DNA of 64,000 bases from positions 62,001 to 126,000 of the forward strand of contig NZ_CAJPUY010000005.1 in NCBI RefSeq assembly GCF_905397275.1, written 5' to 3'. This document shows positions 26,518 to 35,586 of this stretch, in pieces (the first letter of the stretch is position 1; every line of letters starts with the position of its first letter). The stretch comes from Cupriavidus yeoncheonensis (lineage in GTDB: Bacteria; Pseudomonadota; Gammaproteobacteria; Burkholderiales; Burkholderiaceae). The notes under the pieces are model-generated. The model ran no database searches and had not been told where the DNA came from. It worked only from the letters and a program-made list of their open reading frames with translations. The translations under genes were made by a program, and so were the position numbers.

Positions 26518-27689
26518 AGCGGCCGCTTTTTCGTGATGCCGTTGGATGACGATAGGGGGGACGGGGATCTGGTCCGCTCGGCGGATTGCGGATCCCGCAC
26601 CGACATCACCTGCTCGCGCCATTGCACGCGTGTGCCGGCGAGGGCGCAAAGCCATCCCGCGAACAGCAGCATGTCGCGCAGCGGCGCCCGCAGGGCGGCC
26701 GCGAGCGTGCCGGCCGTCGAGCCGCGCGCGATGACGCCGGCCAGCGCGACGGCGAATAACGCCGGCGTCGGCGACAACGCCAAGCCCAGCGCCAGCATCG
26801 GCCAGGTGAAGGTGATGAAGGTAAATGCGAAGCCCGCCGGGTTCAGCGAGCGGATGGTGCGCAGCCAGCGCAGTTCGTGCGTCCAGAGCTCGGACAGCCG
26901 CGTCTCGGTCACGTCGGTGCTGACCACCACGTCGGACAGCATCGTGCGCAGTCCCGCCTGCCGGGTCAGTTCGCCCAGCCAGAAGTCATCGGCGAGCCGG
27001 TCGGACAGCGACGCGAAGCCGCCGATCTGCGTCAGGGTGTCGCGGCGTAGCGCGATGGTGGCGCCGAAGGCAAAGCGGCGCGAACCGCCGGCGTGCGCGA
27101 TGCGCACCGACGGCGCGAACCAGTCGTCGATGAACTGCGCGCCGAGCTTTGCCCAGAAGGCATCGACGGGGCGCCCGCGATACAGGCAGGTGACGATGCC
27201 GACGCCGGCGTCGGCCAGCGGCGCGGTGACATGCGCCAGGTAGTCGGGCGGTACGGCGATGTCGCTGTCCGCCACGACCAGCAGGTCATGGCGCGCCTGT
27301 GCCGCCAGGTTGATCAGGTTGCTGACCTTGAGGTTGCTGCCGTGCACGCGCGGGTCGATGACCAGCTGGATGTCGGTGCCGGGGAAGTCCTGCTGCAAGC
27401 GCCGCACGACGGCGATGGCGGGATCGTCCGGGTCACGCACGCCGCATACGATCTGCTGGCCAGTGACCGATTGCCGGCACAGCGTGGCCAGGTTGTCGTA
27501 CAGGCGCGGCTCGTCCCCGCACAGCGGCTTGAGCACGCTGGCGCGCACTTCGCCGGCTTTGGCCGGGGGCGCGGCGCGCGTGCTCGCGCGCCGCGTCAGC
27601 ACGGCGGCGGCCATGGCATAGCCCGCCGACACGCAGGTCAGCGCGCTGCCAAGCAGGGTCGCGGCCATGGCCGCAGCTTCCGCGGGCAT
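26514..27689 (-). CDS. hpnI: Hopanoid glycosyltransferase HpnI
   Basis: A 391-residue family-2-type glycosyltransferase resembling ceramide glucosyltransferases. It has an N-terminal membrane segment, CGVRDPDDPAIAVVRRLQQDF, the DxD-like VADSDIAVPPDYL, DDFWLGEL and the ELRWLRTIR acceptor motif, then C-terminal membrane spans. HpnI adds GlcNAc to bacteriohopanetetrol. ATG 27689 lies seven bases after the hpnH stop; an ATG at 27668 is a possible alternative. Confidence 0.92.
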   Translation of the reverse strand: MPAEAAAMAATLLGSALTCVSAGYAMAAAVLTRRASTRAAPPAKAGEVRASVLKPLCGDEPRLYDNLATLCRQSVTGQQIVCGVRDPDDPAIAVVRRLQQDFPGTDIQLVIDPRVHGSNLKVSNLINLAAQARHDLLVVADSDIAVPPDYLAHVTAPLADAGVGIVTCLYRGRPVDAFWAKLGAQFIDDWFAPSVRIAHAGGSRRFAFGATIALRRDTLTQIGGFASLSDRLADDFWLGELTRQAGLRTMLSDVVVSTDVTETRLSELWTHELRWLRTIRSLNPAGFAFTFITFTWPMLALGLALSPTPALFAVALAGVIARGSTAGTLAAALRAPLRDMLLFAGWLCALAGTRVQWREQVMSVRDPQSAERTRSPSPLSSSNGITKKRPL

Positions 27690-27695
27690 CGGTGA

Positions 27696-28856
27696 TCAGT
27701 GGGTCGCCGTGGTCTCCGCCCTGGCGGGCCGTTCCTTGCGCGGCTGGGCCCGGCCGATCTCGGCCAGCTTGATCTCGACGTGGCGCGAGAACACGTAATC
27801 GGCGGGGCGCTGGTTGTCGAGCGAGATGTCCGGGGCCATCGCCCCATCGGTCTTCACGCCGCGCAGGCTCACGCCGAGCGCCTTGAGCGGATGCGCGAAC
27901 GTGTCGGCCACGGCGGTGGCCTCGTAGCCGCTGTGGACCATGCAGTCGGCGCACTTCTCGTAGTTGCCGGTGCCGTAGGCGTCCCAGTCGGTCTCTTCCA
28001 TCAGTTCCCTGAAGGTCTGCACATAGCCTTCGCCGACCAGGTAGCAGGGCCGCTGCCAGCCGAACACCGTGCGCGCGGGGTTGCCCCAGGGCGTGCAGTG
28101 GTAGGTCTGGTTGCCGGCCAGGAAGTCGAGGAACATGGTCGACTGGCTGAACGACCATTTCTTGCCGCGGCCGCGGCTCAGGATGTCGCGGAACAACTGC
28201 TTGGTCTTGCCGCGGTTCAGGAAGTGCTGCTGGTCCGGCGCGCGCTCGTAGGCGTAGCCCGGCGAAACCGTGATGCCGTCCACGCCCATCGCCCTGACCG
28301 TGTCGAAGAATGCGGCCACGCGCTCGGGTTTGGCATCATTGAACAGCGTGCAGTTGATGTTGACGCGGAAGCCGCGCGCCTTGGCCGCCTGAATGGCTTC
28401 GACAGCGCGGTCATAGACGCCTTCCTGGCTGACCGAGTGGTCGTGCATCTCGCGGTCGCCGTCCAGGTGCACCGACCAGACGAAGTAGGGGCTGGGCTCG
28501 TACTGGTCCAGCTTTTTCTCCATCAGCAGCGCATTGGTGCACAGGTAGACGAACTTGCGCCGCGCGATGATGCCGCGCACGATCTCGGGCATATCCTTGT
28601 GCAGCAGCGGCTCGCCACCGGCGATCGACACCACCGGCGCGCCGCATTCGTCGACCGCGCCCAGGCACTCGTCGACGGACAGGCGCTGGTTCAGGATCGG
28701 GTCCGGGTAGTCGATCTTGCCGCAGCCATTGCAGGCAAGGTTGCAGCGGAACAGCGGTTCCAGCATGAGCGCGAGCGGATAGCGCTTCTGGCGCGCCAGA
28801 TGCTTGCCGACGATGTAGGCGCCCACGCGGGCGACCTGCAGGAACGGAATAGGCAA
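27696..28856 (-). CDS. hpnH: Adenosyl-hopene transferase HpnH (radical SAM)
   Basis: A 386-residue radical SAM enzyme that adds adenosine to diploptene, the first step of hopanoid side-chain extension. The cluster motif is CNLACNGC (Cys38, 42, 45), followed by GGEPLLHKDMPEIV and a C-terminal auxiliary-cysteine region (NYEKCADCMVHSG). The start is TTG at 28856, with AAGGAAGT just upstream; no ATG or GTG is suitably placed. It begins 25 bases after ispH. Confidence 0.94.
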   Translation of the reverse strand: MPIPFLQVARVGAYIVGKHLARQKRYPLALMLEPLFRCNLACNGCGKIDYPDPILNQRLSVDECLGAVDECGAPVVSIAGGEPLLHKDMPEIVRGIIARRKFVYLCTNALLMEKKLDQYEPSPYFVWSVHLDGDREMHDHSVSQEGVYDRAVEAIQAAKARGFRVNINCTLFNDAKPERVAAFFDTVRAMGVDGITVSPGYAYERAPDQQHFLNRGKTKQLFRDILSRGRGKKWSFSQSTMFLDFLAGNQTYHCTPWGNPARTVFGWQRPCYLVGEGYVQTFRELMEETDWDAYGTGNYEKCADCMVHSGYEATAVADTFAHPLKALGVSLRGVKTDGAMAPDISLDNQRPADYVFSRHVEIKLAEIGRAQPRKERPARAETTATH

Positions 28857-28881
28857 AGGGACTTCCTTCTTTTTTATGGGT

Positions 28882-29853
28882 TCAGCCGGCGACCTTCTCG
28901 ACGGGCTCGGGCGCGGCCGCCGTGGGGCGGACATCGGCCAGCTCGGCGGGCAGGCGGAACTCGGCATGCTCCTCGCGGCCTTCCATGGTCGTGACTTCCA
29001 CGGGGCCCAGGCGGCGCAGCGCGGCAATGACGTCCTCGACCATTTCTTCAGGTGCGGAGGCGCCGGCGGTAATGCCGACGATATTGGCGCCCGCAACCCA
29101 GGCCGGGTCGAGTTCGCTGCCATCGGCGATCAAATAGCTCGGTACGCCGCTTTCGGTGCCGATCTCGCGCAGCCGGTTGGAATTGGAGCTGTTGGTGGCG
29201 CCAATGACCAGGATCACATCGGCAAGCTTGCACAGGTCGCGCACGGCGCTCTGCCGGTTTTGCGTGGCGTAGCAGATGTCGCGCGTGTCGGGGCCGACCA
29301 GGTTGCTGAAACGGCGCGCCAGCGCGGCAATGATATTGCGCGTGTCGTCCACGCTGAGCGTGGTCTGCGTGACATAGGCCACGGGGGTGTCGGCGGGCAG
29401 GTCCAGCCTGGCGACCTCGGCCTCGTTCTGGACCAGGATCACCTTGCCGGGGATCTGGCCCATGGTGCCTTCGACCTCCGGGTGGCCGGCATGGCCGATG
29501 AGGATGACGGTGCGGCCGCTGGCCGCGTACTGCCGGCCCTGGTTGTGCACCTTGATCACCAGCGGGCAGGTCGCGTCGATCGCGTGCAACTGCCGCTGCC
29601 CGGCATCCGCCACCACGGCGCGTGAAACGCCGTGGGCGCTGAAGATGGTCACGGCGCCCGCGGGGACCTCGTCGAGTTCTTCGACAAAGCGCGCGCCCTT
29701 GTTCTTCAATCCCTCCACAACATGCTTGTTGTGCACGATCTCGTGTCGCACGAACACCGGAGCCCCATGCTTGACGAGCGCGCGGTCGACAATCTCGATC
29801 GCACGCACGACGCCGGCACAGAAGCCTCGGGGTTGAGCAAGAATCACCTGCAT
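28882..29853 (-). CDS. ispH: 4-hydroxy-3-methylbut-2-enyl diphosphate reductase
   Basis: A 323-residue IspH with the three iron-sulfur cysteines C12 (PRGFCAGV), C96 (DATCPLV) and C194 (DICYATQ), and the active-site [10 protein letters not shown]. It makes IPP and DMAPP in the MEP pathway. As first gene of the hopanoid operon it is probably a paralogue matching isoprenoid supply to hopanoid demand. The C-terminal 20 residues are an Ala/Pro/Glu-rich tail. Divergent from hpnA. Confidence 0.95.
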   Translation of the reverse strand: MQVILAQPRGFCAGVVRAIEIVDRALVKHGAPVFVRHEIVHNKHVVEGLKNKGARFVEELDEVPAGAVTIFSAHGVSRAVVADAGQRQLHAIDATCPLVIKVHNQGRQYAASGRTVILIGHAGHPEVEGTMGQIPGKVILVQNEAEVARLDLPADTPVAYVTQTTLSVDDTRNIIAALARRFSNLVGPDTRDICYATQNRQSAVRDLCKLADVILVIGATNSSNSNRLREIGTESGVPSYLIADGSELDPAWVAGANIVGITAGASAPEEMVEDVIAALRRLGPVEVTTMEGREEHAEFRLPAELADVRPTAAAPEPVEKVAG

Positions 29854-29912
29854 ACGGTTAGGCCCCCCGACCCTTCAACGGGTTTCAGTGATTGGGAAGG
29901 TGTACAGAAATC

Positions 29913-29961
29913 ACATTTCCGACACATGGTGGTTACTATATACCGGTCGCGCCGGAAATGT
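29913..29961. promoter_or_regulatory. Divergent ispH/hpnA promoter region with inverted repeat
   Basis: ACATTTCCG (29913-29921) and CGGAAATGT (29953-29961) are perfect 9-bp inverted repeats 31 bp apart. Between them lies TATATA (29937-29942), the best -10-like sequence in the 160-bp gap. The arrangement suits a regulator bridging two half-sites over a shared promoter; no family can be assigned. Confidence 0.4.
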
Positions 29962-30013
29962 CTGGCAGGCGTTTTCCCGACGCGGCGTTTCCATCTCATC
30001 GTGAAGCGGGTTT

Positions 30014-31015
30014 ATGACAGTAAACGATTACGTTCTGGTGACGGGTGCATCGGGTTTTCTCGGATCCGCGGTGCTGCGGCAGGCACTGGCGCGTGGCTGG
30101 CGCGTGCGCGCGCTGGTGCGCGCATCGAGCCCGCGCGCCAACCTTGCGGACTTGCCGGTCGAGGTCGTGCTGGGCGATATGCGGGACCCGGCCGCGGTCG
30201 CGGCCGCCATGCAGGGCGTGCGTTACCTGTTCCACGTGGCGGCCGATTACCGGCTGTGGGCGCCCGACCCCGAGGAGATCGTCCGGACCAATGTCGATGG
30301 CACCATGGCCGTCATGGAGGCCGCGCAACAGGCGGGCGTGGAGCGCGTGGTCTATACCAGCAGCGTGGCCACGCTGCGCGTGGCGGGAGCCAGCGCACCG
30401 GTCGACGAGACGGCCGCCCTGACCCCGCACGAGGCCATCGGCGCCTACAAGCGCAGCAAGGTGCTGGCCGAGCGCGTGGTCGAGCGCATGGTGGCCGAGC
30501 GTGGACTGCCGGCGGTGATCGTCAACCCCTCCACGCCGATTGGCCCGCGCGACGTACGCCCCACGCCGACGGGCCGCATCATTGTCGAAGCCGCCACCGG
30601 CAAGATCCCCGCCTTTGTCGAGACCGGGCTCAACCTGGCCCACGTGGACGATGTCGCCGCGGGCCATATCCAGGCGCTGGAGCACGGCCGGACCGGCGAA
30701 CGCTACATCCTGGGCGGTGATGACGTCATGCTGCAGCAGATGCTGCGTGATATCGCCGGTCTCTGTGGCCGTCGGCCGCCGACCGTGCAGCTGCCGCGCT
30801 GGCCGTTGTATCCGCTCGCCCACGCGGCCGAAGCCGTGGCGCGCCTGACGCGCAAGGAGCCGTTCATCACCGTGGACGGGCTGACGATGTCGAAGTACAA
30901 GATGTTCTTCCGCTGCGACAAGGCGAGGCGGGAACTGGGCTACCAGCCGCGCCCCTATACAGAAGGCCTGCGCGACGCGCTGGCCTGGTTCCGCGAGGCG
31001 GGATACCTGCGCTGA
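30014..31015 (+). CDS. hpnA: Hopanoid-associated sugar epimerase HpnA
   Basis: A 333-residue extended short-chain dehydrogenase. The NAD(P) motif is VTGASGFLG (about residues 9-17), the catalytic set is Ser (VVYTSSVATL) and Tyr-Lys (YKRSK), and the C-terminal part GGDDVMLQQMLRDIAGLCGRR fits HpnA. The family is found in most hopanoid loci, with an unproved role in head-group sugar metabolism. It is divergent from ispH and only four bases separate its stop from that of hpnB. Confidence 0.92.
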   Translation: MTVNDYVLVTGASGFLGSAVLRQALARGWRVRALVRASSPRANLADLPVEVVLGDMRDPAAVAAAMQGVRYLFHVAADYRLWAPDPEEIVRTNVDGTMAVMEAAQQAGVERVVYTSSVATLRVAGASAPVDETAALTPHEAIGAYKRSKVLAERVVERMVAERGLPAVIVNPSTPIGPRDVRPTPTGRIIVEAATGKIPAFVETGLNLAHVDDVAAGHIQALEHGRTGERYILGGDDVMLQQMLRDIAGLCGRRPPTVQLPRWPLYPLAHAAEAVARLTRKEPFITVDGLTMSKYKMFFRCDKARRELGYQPRPYTEGLRDALAWFREAGYLR

Positions 31016-31019
31016 AGCG

Positions 31020-32168
31020 TCAGGACCGCACCGGCGCCTGGCTGCGGCCTTTCCATTGCCCGCCACGGCGCAGCCAGTAGCGCCGCGCCGAATCCAGCGT
31101 GGCGCAGAGGTAGAACAGCGCCGTCAGCGGCAACAGCGGCGCGAGCCAGCGGGGCTGGCGGTATTCGCGCAGCATCGGCAGGTAGACCAGGGTCATGGCC
31201 GCCCAGGCGAGCCAGGCCGGCCACTGCCGCGCGCCGCCGGCCAGCGCCAGGAGCGGCGGCGCCAGATAGGTCAGGGTCATCGCCACGACCGTGCCGGCCA
31301 GCAGCAGCGGCGAGTAGCGCAACTGGGTATACGCACTGCGGGCAATCATGTCCCACAGGCTGCGCCAGTCGTCATAGGGCCGCAGCGACACGCTGTCATC
31401 GGCGAGATCCAGGCTGATCGGGCCGCCGGGCTTGATCTTCGCGGCCAGGCTGCAATCGTCGATCAACTCGCCGCGGATGGCGGCGAATCCGCCGATACGC
31501 GACAACGCGGCGCGGCTCGCCAGCATGCAGCCGCCCGCCGCGGCAGCTACCTTGCTGCGCGGGTCACGGACGCGCTCGAACGGATAGAGTTTGGCAAAGA
31601 AGAAAACAAAAGCCGGCACGATGAGCCGTTCCCAGGGCGAGGCGCAGCGCAACCGTACCATCAGCGAGACCAGGTCGCGCCGCTCCTGCACGGCGCGGGC
31701 GACCAGCCCGGCCAGCACGCCGGGGCCGTGCCAGATATCGGCATCGGTCAGCCAGACATAGGCGGCCCCGGGCGCCACATGGCCTGCGGCGGCGAGTCCT
31801 TCCGACTGGGCCCAGACCTTGCCGCTCCATCCTGCCGGCAGATCGCGGGCGGGGACGACGGTCAGGGCCCCGGACCGTGGCGTCCCGGCCGCCGCGCTGG
31901 CTGCGATCTGCGCGGTGCCGTCGTGGCTGTGGTCATCGACGACGACCAGTGACAGCTTTCCCGGGTACTGCTGTCCAAGCACGCCCGCCACGCACCGGCC
32001 GATCACGTCGGCCTCGTTGCGCGCCGGGACAATGGCCACCACCTCGGGCCATGCGGCAGGTGCCGGGGCCGGCGCAGGCTTGCGCACGCGCCAGAAGCCC
32101 GCGCGGCCGCACAGCAGCCCGCACCAGACCGCCAGCGACAGCAGGGATAGCGCGAACGCGGCAGTCAT
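31020..32168 (-). CDS. hpnB: Hopene-associated glycosyltransferase HpnB
   Basis: A 382-residue family-2 glycosyltransferase with an N-terminal membrane anchor. The catalytic part shows VAIVPARNEADVIGRCV, VVVDDHSHDGTA, WLTDADIWHGP (DxD) and RGELIDDCSLA, followed by C-terminal spans and the WRSLWDMIARSAYTQLRYS segment. Start ATG 32168 is used; GTG 32174, which overlaps the preceding stop as GTGA, is also possible. It follows the ferritin-like gene, probably coupled. Confidence 0.9.
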   Translation of the reverse strand: MTAAFALSLLSLAVWCGLLCGRAGFWRVRKPAPAPAPAAWPEVVAIVPARNEADVIGRCVAGVLGQQYPGKLSLVVVDDHSHDGTAQIAASAAAGTPRSGALTVVPARDLPAGWSGKVWAQSEGLAAAGHVAPGAAYVWLTDADIWHGPGVLAGLVARAVQERRDLVSLMVRLRCASPWERLIVPAFVFFFAKLYPFERVRDPRSKVAAAAGGCMLASRAALSRIGGFAAIRGELIDDCSLAAKIKPGGPISLDLADDSVSLRPYDDWRSLWDMIARSAYTQLRYSPLLLAGTVVAMTLTYLAPPLLALAGGARQWPAWLAWAAMTLVYLPMLREYRQPRWLAPLLPLTALFYLCATLDSARRYWLRRGGQWKGRSQAPVRS

Positions 32169-32170
32169 GG

Positions 32171-33187
32171 TCACTTGAGGAAGCGGCGCGCCAGCCGGGC
32201 CAGGCGTGGCACCGTCTCGGGCCGCAGCAGGCGTTCGTCGTAACCGGCCATGCGACGGTCGTTCTCGGCCAGGCACAGGTCGATCATCGCGCCCGGCGAC
32301 AGCGATTCGCCAAGCGCTTCGGAGCCGTTCATGGTGAAGTTGGCATCCTGCGCCGCGCCGTCGGCGTCGATGCCGCGCGCGATGCCGATGCGCTCCCAGA
32401 CCAGGAAGGCCCACACCCGCGCCACTTTCAGCGCGAACAGCGGCCGGCGCCACCAGGGCAGGTTGCTGCGATACCAGGCCGCCCAGTTGACGAAGAAGAG
32501 GATATGGCGGCCTTCTTCCTGGATCACCGGCTCGAAGGTCTCCACGAGATCCGCCGGGAAATAGCCGGAGCGCTTTGCCATGGTGAACAGGCCAAAGGCG
32601 AAGAAGCTGTCGATGCACTCGCTGTAGCCCGTCACGAGCCAGCCCCACTCGGGGTCGGCCGGGGGCGGGTAGTCGGGCTCCGGCGCGAGCGGGATGTCGT
32701 AGGCCTCCACCAGCCTGGACAGCACGACCTTGTGGCGCGCTTCCTCGCCGCCGTTCATGTCGAGCGCGCTGCGCAGCAGTGGGTCGGTGACCGCCTTGGC
32801 AAAGGTCTTCACGCGGATCGAGGCACGGCCCTCGGTCTGCACGGCAATGTCCCAGATCGGCAACGAGGTGACACGCTGCAGCGCGTCCGGCGAGAGCTTC
32901 GGCCATTCGATCACGGCCGGCTTGTAGGGGTTGTGGGTCTGCAGCAGCATGTTGCAGAACATGCGCAGGTGCTGCGGGGAGCCGATGCGTACCGGGCCCG
33001 GCGTCGGGTCGGTCCAGTGGCGCATGGCGTGGTCCGCCTGCTCCATCGCCGTGCGTGCGACCGTGTCGGCCACGGCGGTGGCGCGCGCCACGGCATCTTC
33101 GGCTGAATTTGCGATGACGCCGGCGTGGCCGGCGTCCGGGTCGGTGGCCCCGTCATGGCGGGGCGGCGCAGCGTAGAGTTCGGACAT
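32171..33187 (-). CDS. Ferritin-like diiron-type protein in the hopanoid locus
   Basis: A 338-residue soluble protein. Two carboxylate/histidine motifs, NGGEEARHK and QEEGRHILFF, are the ExxH pairs of ferritin-like four-helix diiron proteins, with a further helix near SECIDSFFAFGLF that could supply another ligand. GCCAGGGGGCC gives a ribosome site for ATG 33187. The stop overlaps the hpnB start region, so the two are co-expressed. A redox or hydroxylating step on a hopanoid or related lipid is plausible but unproved; it is not one of the named Hpn proteins. Confidence 0.75.
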   Translation of the reverse strand: MSELYAAPPRHDGATDPDAGHAGVIANSAEDAVARATAVADTVARTAMEQADHAMRHWTDPTPGPVRIGSPQHLRMFCNMLLQTHNPYKPAVIEWPKLSPDALQRVTSLPIWDIAVQTEGRASIRVKTFAKAVTDPLLRSALDMNGGEEARHKVVLSRLVEAYDIPLAPEPDYPPPADPEWGWLVTGYSECIDSFFAFGLFTMAKRSGYFPADLVETFEPVIQEEGRHILFFVNWAAWYRSNLPWWRRPLFALKVARVWAFLVWERIGIARGIDADGAAQDANFTMNGSEALGESLSPGAMIDLCLAENDRRMAGYDERLLRPETVPRLARLARRFLK

Positions 33188-33264
33188 CTGGCCCCCTGGC
33201 AGTGGATTGCCCGGGGGCCATTGTAGCGGCGGGCGCCCGCTGGCGCACCCGTCGCAAGCGCCGG

Positions 33265-34644
33265 TCAGGCCTGGTAGGTGACCGGGCCGCGCGCCCGGAC
33301 GCCCAGGCGGTAGTACAGCACCGTCAGCAGCACCAGCCAGGCCGGGCCCACGTACAGCGCCACGCGCGTGTCCGGGAAGTAGGCCATCAGCGCGATCACC
33401 AGCGCCAGGAAGGCCAGGGCGATCCACGAGCCATACGGCCAGAACGGCATGCGGAAAGCCAGCTTGTCGCGCTCGGCCGCCGACAGGCCGCGGCGGAACT
33501 GGATCTGCGTGACGAGGATGATGGCCCAGGTCCAGATCGCGCCGAAGGTGGAGATCGACGTCACCCACACGAACACCTTCTCGGGCACCAGGTAGTTCAG
33601 CAGCACGCCGCACAGCAGCGCGGCGATCGAGACCAGCAGCGCGCGGCGCGGCACGCCGTTGCCGTCCACCCTGGCAAAGGCGGCGGGCGCCTGGCCTTGC
33701 TGCGCCAGGTTGTAGAGCATGCGGCCGGTGCTGAAGATGCCGCCGTTGCACGAAGACAGCGCCGCGGTCAGCACGACGAAGTTGATGATGCCCGCGGCGG
33801 TCTTGATGCCCAGGCGCTCGAACGTCATCACGAACGGGCTGCCCTGCGCGCCGATCTCGTTCCACGGGTAGAGCGAGAGAATCACGAACAGCGCGCCGAC
33901 GTAGAAGATCAGGATGCGCCAGAACACCGAGTTGATGGCATCCGGGATCGACTTGCGCGGATTCTTCGCCTCGCCGGCGGTCAGGCCGATCATTTCCACG
34001 CCCAGGTAGGCGAACATCACCATCTGCAGCGACATCAGCACGCCGCTGGCGCCATTGGGCAGGAAGCCGCCATGCGCCCACAGGTTGCTGATGCCGGTAG
34101 CCACGCCGCCGTTGCCCAGGCCGAACGCGATCATGGCCCCGCCGCCGAACAGCATCAGCACGATGGTCACGATCTTGATCATGGCGAACCAGAATTCGAA
34201 CTCGCCATAGGCCTTGACCGCCAGCAGGTTGACCGAGCCCATCGCTCCCAGTGCCGCGAGCGCCCAGATCCAGCGCGGCACGTCCGGGAACCAGACGCCC
34301 ATATAGATGGCCACGGCCGTGATCTCGGCCACGCAGGTCACCAGCCACAGGAACCAGTAGTTCCAGCCCGTCAGGTAGCCGGCCAGCGGGCCCATGTGGT
34401 CCTGCGCATAGCGGCAGAAGGATCCCGCCACGGGGTTGTGGACGGCCATTTCGCCGAGCGCGCGCATGATCAGGAAGATCATGGCGCCGCCAATCAGGTA
34501 AGCCAGCATGATGGCCGGGCCCGCCATCCTGATCGCATTGGCCGAGCCGAGGAACAGCCCTACGCCGATGGCCGATCCCAGCGCCATCAGGCGGATGTGG
34601 CGCTCGCCCAGTCCGCGCTGCAAATGCTCGGTACTTGCACTCAT
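33265..34644 (-). CDS. Amino-acid permease, APC superfamily
   Basis: A 459-residue permease with about 12 membrane segments. The AAT-family signature starts with GLGERHIRLMALGSAIGVGLFLGSA, then GPAIMLAYLIGG, and GEMAVHNPVAGSFCRYA, as in AroP/ProY/CycA-type transporters. It would import a neutral or aromatic amino acid or proline with protons. It is monocistronic with a long upstream region. The exact substrate cannot be decided. Confidence 0.88.
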   Translation of the reverse strand: MSASTEHLQRGLGERHIRLMALGSAIGVGLFLGSANAIRMAGPAIMLAYLIGGAMIFLIMRALGEMAVHNPVAGSFCRYAQDHMGPLAGYLTGWNYWFLWLVTCVAEITAVAIYMGVWFPDVPRWIWALAALGAMGSVNLLAVKAYGEFEFWFAMIKIVTIVLMLFGGGAMIAFGLGNGGVATGISNLWAHGGFLPNGASGVLMSLQMVMFAYLGVEMIGLTAGEAKNPRKSIPDAINSVFWRILIFYVGALFVILSLYPWNEIGAQGSPFVMTFERLGIKTAAGIINFVVLTAALSSCNGGIFSTGRMLYNLAQQGQAPAAFARVDGNGVPRRALLVSIAALLCGVLLNYLVPEKVFVWVTSISTFGAIWTWAIILVTQIQFRRGLSAAERDKLAFRMPFWPYGSWIALAFLALVIALMAYFPDTRVALYVGPAWLVLLTVLYYRLGVRARGPVTYQA

Positions 34645-35149
34645 TTGTCGTTGTCTCCGTTCAACTGAAAGGCCCGCTGGCCCTTGTGGGGTGGCGGGTG
34701 CAGGGATCGTTCCCGGTCTGCACGGCGCACTTTTGCTCAGCTTTTAGCCGGGCGCGCAATGGTGTCGCGCAAAAGCCTGCCGGAACGCTGACCCGTGCTG
34801 GTAATTGGCGGATCGGAAACGAAAAATAGCTCGCAAGATTAATGACAAAGTCTTGGCATTTGTTGCTCAATTTGAACGGAATTGTTCGATAGATTGTCTT
34901 TGGTGCTGAATGGGGCACTTTTATGCGCGCGGGAGCCGATGGATGACCCCGTCTTCGCATTTTCTACCGAGCACAGTCATGCAAGCCGCCTGCAGGCGAG
35001 GCGGGACATCGCGTCCCGTGAGGGGGCGCAGGCGTTGGTCAGGAGGGAGGAGAGCGCTCGCGCCCTGAGGCCGCCAAAGGCGGGAAGGCGACAGTCTTGT
35101 GGTTCTTGAGCGGATCCTGAACTGGTGACGACCCGGTTCAATCGGGCGA
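34645..35149. other. Gene-free region between cyoD and permease
   Basis: About 500 bp with no credible coding frame. The permease-proximal part (34800-34920) is unusually AT-rich for this genome and contains GAAC-N6-GTTC (34875-34888), a possible operator. The distal part is GC-rich with several short inverted repeats. Confidence 0.5.
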
Positions 35150-35172
35150 CGGTGCGGCGTTGCGCCGCACCG
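35150..35172 (-). terminator. Hairpin after cyoD
   Basis: CGGTGCGGCG and CGCCGCACCG pair perfectly over 10 bp around TTG, 16 bases past the cyoD stop. There is no T-run, so it may stabilise the mRNA end or act with Rho. Confidence 0.45.
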
Positions 35173-35187
35173 CTTCGCCAGCGCCTG

Positions 35188-35586
35188 TCAGGGCAGGCTC
35201 TTCACATCCACCATCCCCGGCATCATGTTCGAGTTCAGGTGGAACATCACCCACAAGGTACCGCTCAGCGTGATCACCACCAGCACCAGCGTGAAGATCA
35301 GCGCCAGCATGTTCCAGCCGCCCTCCGACTTGGCGTTCATATGCAGGAAATAGATCATGTGCACGACGATCTGCACGGCGCCCAGCGACAGCAGCACGAG
35401 CGCGGTGGTGCTGGATTTCTCGAACACCTTGGTCATGACCAGCCAGAACGGAATCGCGGTCAGGATCACTGACAGTACGAAGCCGGTTACATAACCGCTC
35501 ATCGAGATATGGATGTGGCTGTCGTCATGGCCATGTCCGTCGTGGCCGTCATGGCCATGGGCGAGCGTGTGGTCCGGTGCGCTCAT
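35188..35586 (-). CDS. cyoD: Cytochrome bo-type quinol oxidase subunit IV
   Basis: A 132-residue subunit with three membrane segments (YVTGFVLSVILTAIPFWLV, LVLLSLGAVQIVVHMIYFLHM and LALIFTLVLVVITLSGTLWVM), the normal CyoD core. The first 28 residues are unusual, with ten histidines and many aspartates (HGHDGHDGHGHDDSHIH), suggesting metal binding. ATG 35586 overlaps the cyoC stop (ATGA). No cyoE (haem O synthase) follows. Confidence 0.92.
   Translation of the reverse strand: MSAPDHTLAHGHDGHDGHGHDDSHIHISMSGYVTGFVLSVILTAIPFWLVMTKVFEKSSTTALVLLSLGAVQIVVHMIYFLHMNAKSEGGWNMLALIFTLVLVVITLSGTLWVMFHLNSNMMPGMVDVKSLP

Noticed and set aside
35030..35120. Glycine-riboswitch-like string (GGAGAG ... GCCGCCAAAGGCGG)
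   Set aside because: The 3' half of the aptamer (CTCTCAGG ... GGACAG) is missing, and no plus-strand gene follows.
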